DNA from: XYD2-FULL-39-9 sp964363685
GTDB taxonomy: Bacteria > Patescibacteriota > Patescibacteriia > Magasanikbacterales > GWA2-37-8
Assembly (NCBI GenBank): GCA_964363685.1
Contig: CAYIJG010000047.1
Span: 1-7,972, forward strand
Direction of reading: 5' to 3'
Length of the DNA: 7,972 nucleotides
Position numbers and translations under genes: made by a program. Numbering within the stretch: the stretch's first letter is position 1; every line of letters begins with the position of its first letter. Below the pieces are notes generated by a model. The model searched no databases. It was not told the origin of the DNA and saw nothing but the letters and a program-made list of their open reading frames with translations. Positions 5,405 to 7,972 of this stretch are shown in pieces.

Positions 5405-7972
5405 AAACAAACACCAAAGAAAAAGGATTTGAGGATTTTATTGAGGAGTACTTGATAAAAAATAATAGTTATGCGGAGCGAAAGCCAAGCACTTATGATA
5501 AGGCGCTATGTTTTGACACTGAGCTGGTTTTGGAATTTATAAAAAAATCCCAAGAAAAAGAATGGCAGAAATTGGCAGATCAGCACGGCGCAGATGTGGA
5601 GCAGCGGTTTTTAACTCGGTTAGACGAAGAAATTCAAGCGCGCGGAGTGCTCGACGTGCTCCGCAGTGGTCTAAGCGACCACGGCGCAAAGTTTGATTTG
5701 GCATATTTCAAGCCCGAAACCGGCTTGAATGAGCAAACTAAAAAGCAATTTGCCAGCAATATTTTAAGCGTAATGCGACAGGTGAAATACAGTGATAAAA
5801 ATGAAAATTCTATTGACATGGTAATATTTTTGAATGGTTTACCAATTTTTACTATTGAACTTAAAAATCAACTAACTGGTCAATCGGTAAAAAACGCTAT
5901 CCAGCAATACCGCACTGACCGTGATCCGAAAGAAAAATTATTATCTTTCAAGCGTTGTTTGGTGCATTTTGCGGTTGATACCGAATTGGCATATATGACT
6001 ACCAAATTAGCGGGGTTGGCTACGTATTTTTTGCCGTTTAATAAGGGCGATAATAATTCGGCCGGTAATCCAGTGAACGTGAATGGTTATAAGACCAGTT
6101 ATGTATGGGAAAATATTTGGACAGCAGAAAGTACACTGGAAATAATTAGCAGGTTTGTTCACTTGGAAAAAATTGAGAAAACCGATGCAAAAGGACGAAA
6201 ATATTATGCCGAGACATTGATTTTTCCACGTTTTCACCAGCTTGATACTGTGAGAAGGTTGGTTGTCGATGCGAGAGAAAATGGGGCCGGACAAAGCTAT
6301 CTTATTCAGCATAGCGCCGGTAGCGGTAAGAGCAATACCATTGCTTGGACGGCGCATCACTTGTCGGAGTTGCATAATATCAAAGATGAAAAAGTTTTTG
6401 ATTCGGTGATTGTGATTACTGATCGCCGGGTGCTGGATAGACAATTGCGTAATACAATTATGCAGTTCGCACAAACGGCCGGAGTAGTGAAACCGATTGT
6501 GGAGGGATCGGGAGAGTTAAAAGAGGCCTTGGAAGCCGGAGAAAAAATTATTATTACCACACTACAAAAGTTTCCCTTTATTGTGGAAAATATGGACGCG
6601 ATACCGGGTAAAAAGTTTGCGGTAATTATTGATGAAGCACACTCATCGCAGTCGGGAGAGAGTACAAAAAGTTTGAAGCAGGTTTTGAATGCGGATAGTG
6701 GTACTAGCGAAGATGCGGCCTTAACCGAAGCGGAAAATGAAGAGGAGGCTTTTGAGGTAGAAACGACCGAGGACATGGTGTTGAAAGAAATGAAAAGTCG
6801 CCGCGCTAAAACGAATAACATTAGCTTCTTTGCCTTTACCGCCACCCCCAAACAAAAAACATTAGAAATTTTTGGCCAGCGCAGCGTGTTGGATGGAAAG
6901 TTTTATCCATTCAGCCTATATTCAATGAAGCAAGCGATAGAAGAAAGATTTATCTTGGACACTTTGAAAAATTATACAACTTTTCAAGTATATTTTTCTT
7001 TGCTTAAAAAAGCCACAGATGATCCGGAGTTTAAAAAGAAGAAGGCGCAGATGTTGTTGGTTTCCTATGTTGAGCGCCATGAGCATGCGATAAATAAAAA
7101 GGTAGAAATAATGGTGGATCATTTTGTTGGCAATATTGAAAGACAAATTAATGGCAGTGCCAAAGCGATGATCGTCACTAAATCACGTTTGCACGCCGTG
7201 CGGTATAAAATGGCTGTGGACGCTTATTTAAAGAGCCATAACTACCCTTTTAAGGCCTTGGTGGCCTTTTCCGGCACGGTTAAAGATGGTGGGCTAGAAT
7301 ATACCGAGGGTCAAATGAATGGTGTGCCGGAAAAAAATACCGCGGAAGAGTTTAAAAAAGATGAATGTAAATTTTTGATTGTAGCGGAGAAGTTCCAAAC
7401 CGGTTTTGACCAACCACTACTTTCGGTAATGTATGTGGATAAAAAATTGGGAGGAGTTAATGCGGTGCAAACCTTGAGCCGATTAAATCGTACATGTCCT
7501 CACAAAGAAGAAGTATTTGTGCTTGATTTTGTAAACGATACGGATGATATCAAAGCGTCTTTTCAACCATATTACACTACCACTATTCTTTCGGAGGCAA
7601 CTGACCCGAATATTTTACACGATTTAGAACGCGATATTTTAAATTTTAAAATGTTTAGCGAGGATGAGATAGAACATTTTGTGACTGATTATTTTTCTGG
7701 AGCAAAGCCGTCGGTTTTAAACAGCTTTCTTGATGGTGTGGCAGTGAGGTACAAGCAGTATTTGCCCGAAGAGCAAGAGGATTTTAGAAGTAAATTACAG
7801 GACTATATCCGTAAGTATGCTTTTATAGCCCAGATTATAACCTTTGAGGCCACAAGCTTAGAAAAATTATATGTGTTTGTTCGGTTTTTAATTCGCAAGT
7901 TGCCGGTGATTAAGGAGCGATTACCGTTTGAAGTGTTGGAAAGTGTGGATATGGAATCGTATAAAATATCCA
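5401..7972 (+). CDS. hsdR: Type I restriction-modification restriction subunit HsdR (3' partial)
   Basis: HsdR is the motor and nuclease of the R2M2S1 complex: it pulls DNA through the bound complex with ATP and cuts far from the target. I translated 857 codons without a stop or frameshift; one base remains at the edge. The N-terminal PD-(D/E)xK nuclease shows SIDMVIFLNG (D139), IELK (E153, K155) and an IQQY element (167-170). The superfamily 2 motor follows, with motif I HSAGSGKS (304-311), motif II DEAH (411-414), motif III FTATPK (479-484), AEKFQTGFDQP (662-672) and motif VI QTLSRLNRT (690-698). An acidic loop (about 430-466) between motifs II and III is normal for this branch. The C-terminal helical part that contacts HsdM is cut by the window. 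Related proteins run to roughly 1,000 residues, so some 150-200 are probably missing. The ATG overlaps the ATPase stop as ATGA. Confidence 0.96.
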   Translation, partial: MKTNTKEKGFEDFIEEYLIKNNSYAERKPSTYDKALCFDTELVLEFIKKSQEKEWQKLADQHGADVEQRFLTRLDEEIQARGVLDVLRSGLSDHGAKFDLAYFKPETGLNEQTKKQFASNILSVMRQVKYSDKNENSIDMVIFLNGLPIFTIELKNQLTGQSVKNAIQQYRTDRDPKEKLLSFKRCLVHFAVDTELAYMTTKLAGLATYFLPFNKGDNNSAGNPVNVNGYKTSYVWENIWTAESTLEIISRFVHLEKIEKTDAKGRKYYAETLIFPRFHQLDTVRRLVVDARENGAGQSYLIQHSAGSGKSNTIAWTAHHLSELHNIKDEKVFDSVIVITDRRVLDRQLRNTIMQFAQTAGVVKPIVEGSGELKEALEAGEKIIITTLQKFPFIVENMDAIPGKKFAVIIDEAHSSQSGESTKSLKQVLNADSGTSEDAALTEAENEEEAFEVETTEDMVLKEMKSRRAKTNNISFFAFTATPKQKTLEIFGQRSVLDGKFYPFSLYSMKQAIEERFILDTLKNYTTFQVYFSLLKKATDDPEFKKKKAQMLLVSYVERHEHAINKKVEIMVDHFVGNIERQINGSAKAMIVTKSRLHAVRYKMAVDAYLKSHNYPFKALVAFSGTVKDGGLEYTEGQMNGVPEKNTAEEFKKDECKFLIVAEKFQTGFDQPLLSVMYVDKKLGGVNAVQTLSRLNRTCPHKEEVFVLDFVNDTDDIKASFQPYYTTTILSEATDPNILHDLERDILNFKMFSEDEIEHFVTDYFSGAKPSVLNSFLDGVAVRYKQYLPEEQEDFRSKLQDYIRKYAFIAQIITFEATSLEKLYVFVRFLIRKLPVIKERLPFEVLESVDMESYKIS
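5642..5682 (+). repeat. Two adjacent short inverted repeats within hsdR
   Basis: GCGGAG (5642-5647) pairs with CTCCGC (5659-5664) across 11 bases, and GTGGTC (5666-5671) pairs with GACCAC (5677-5682) across 5 bases. The stretch is GC-rich in an AT-rich gene and encodes the conserved RGVLDVLRSGLSDHG part of HsdR, so the symmetry may simply follow from coding. It could form two small hairpins in the mRNA near the start of hsdR. Confidence 0.4.

Noticed and set aside
6007..6851. Two long minus-strand open frames (155 and 164 aa) opposite hsdR
   Set aside because: They lie across the helicase motifs of hsdR on the plus strand. Their predicted products look like low-complexity reverse-complement translations, with no convincing start signals.

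Overview
The window is almost entirely one plus-strand defence locus. It is a type I restriction-modification system (modification hsdM, specificity hsdS, restriction hsdR) with two extra genes placed between the core subunits. Gene order is hsdM (5' end outside the window), a NYN/PIN-like nuclease-fold protein, a 126-bp gap holding a strong inverted repeat, hsdS, an AAA ATPase with a C-terminal TOPRIM-like domain, and hsdR (3' end outside the window). I see no rRNA, tRNA, CRISPR array, transposase, integrase or origin.

Organism: the DNA is AT-rich and tightly packed. Most starts lack a clear Shine-Dalgarno sequence. All visible stops are TAA or TGA, and no in-frame TGA occurs inside any gene, so the standard bacterial code fits. 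The extra NYN gene in an AT-rich, compact hsd operon makes me suspect an uncultivated lineage such as Patescibacteria (CPR). This is a low-confidence inference, because no phylogenetic marker is present.

Layout: bases 3-1634 encode the N6-adenine methyltransferase HsdM without its N-terminal part. Four bases later, 1639-2460 encodes a 273-aa NYN protein with its acidic residues intact. Bases 2461-2586 are non-coding. They hold a 53-nt near-perfect hairpin that starts on the last base of the NYN stop codon, and possibly a promoter for the downstream genes. Bases 2587-3900 encode HsdS with two target-recognition domains and two conserved helical spacers. After one base, 3902-5404 encodes the AAA/TOPRIM protein. 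It overlaps by 4 bp (ATGA) with hsdR, which is open from 5401 to the window end.

How the genes would work together: HsdM2-HsdS would methylate an asymmetric bipartite target, and HsdR would add ATP-driven translocation and cleavage of unmodified DNA. The packing of the two accessory genes suggests co-expression with the core. An overlapping-nuclease and ATPase-TOPRIM pair next to a type I system recalls known arrangements in which anticodon nucleases or Rlo/OLD-type proteins sit inside hsd loci as back-up, abortive-infection layers. That role is inferred here, not shown.
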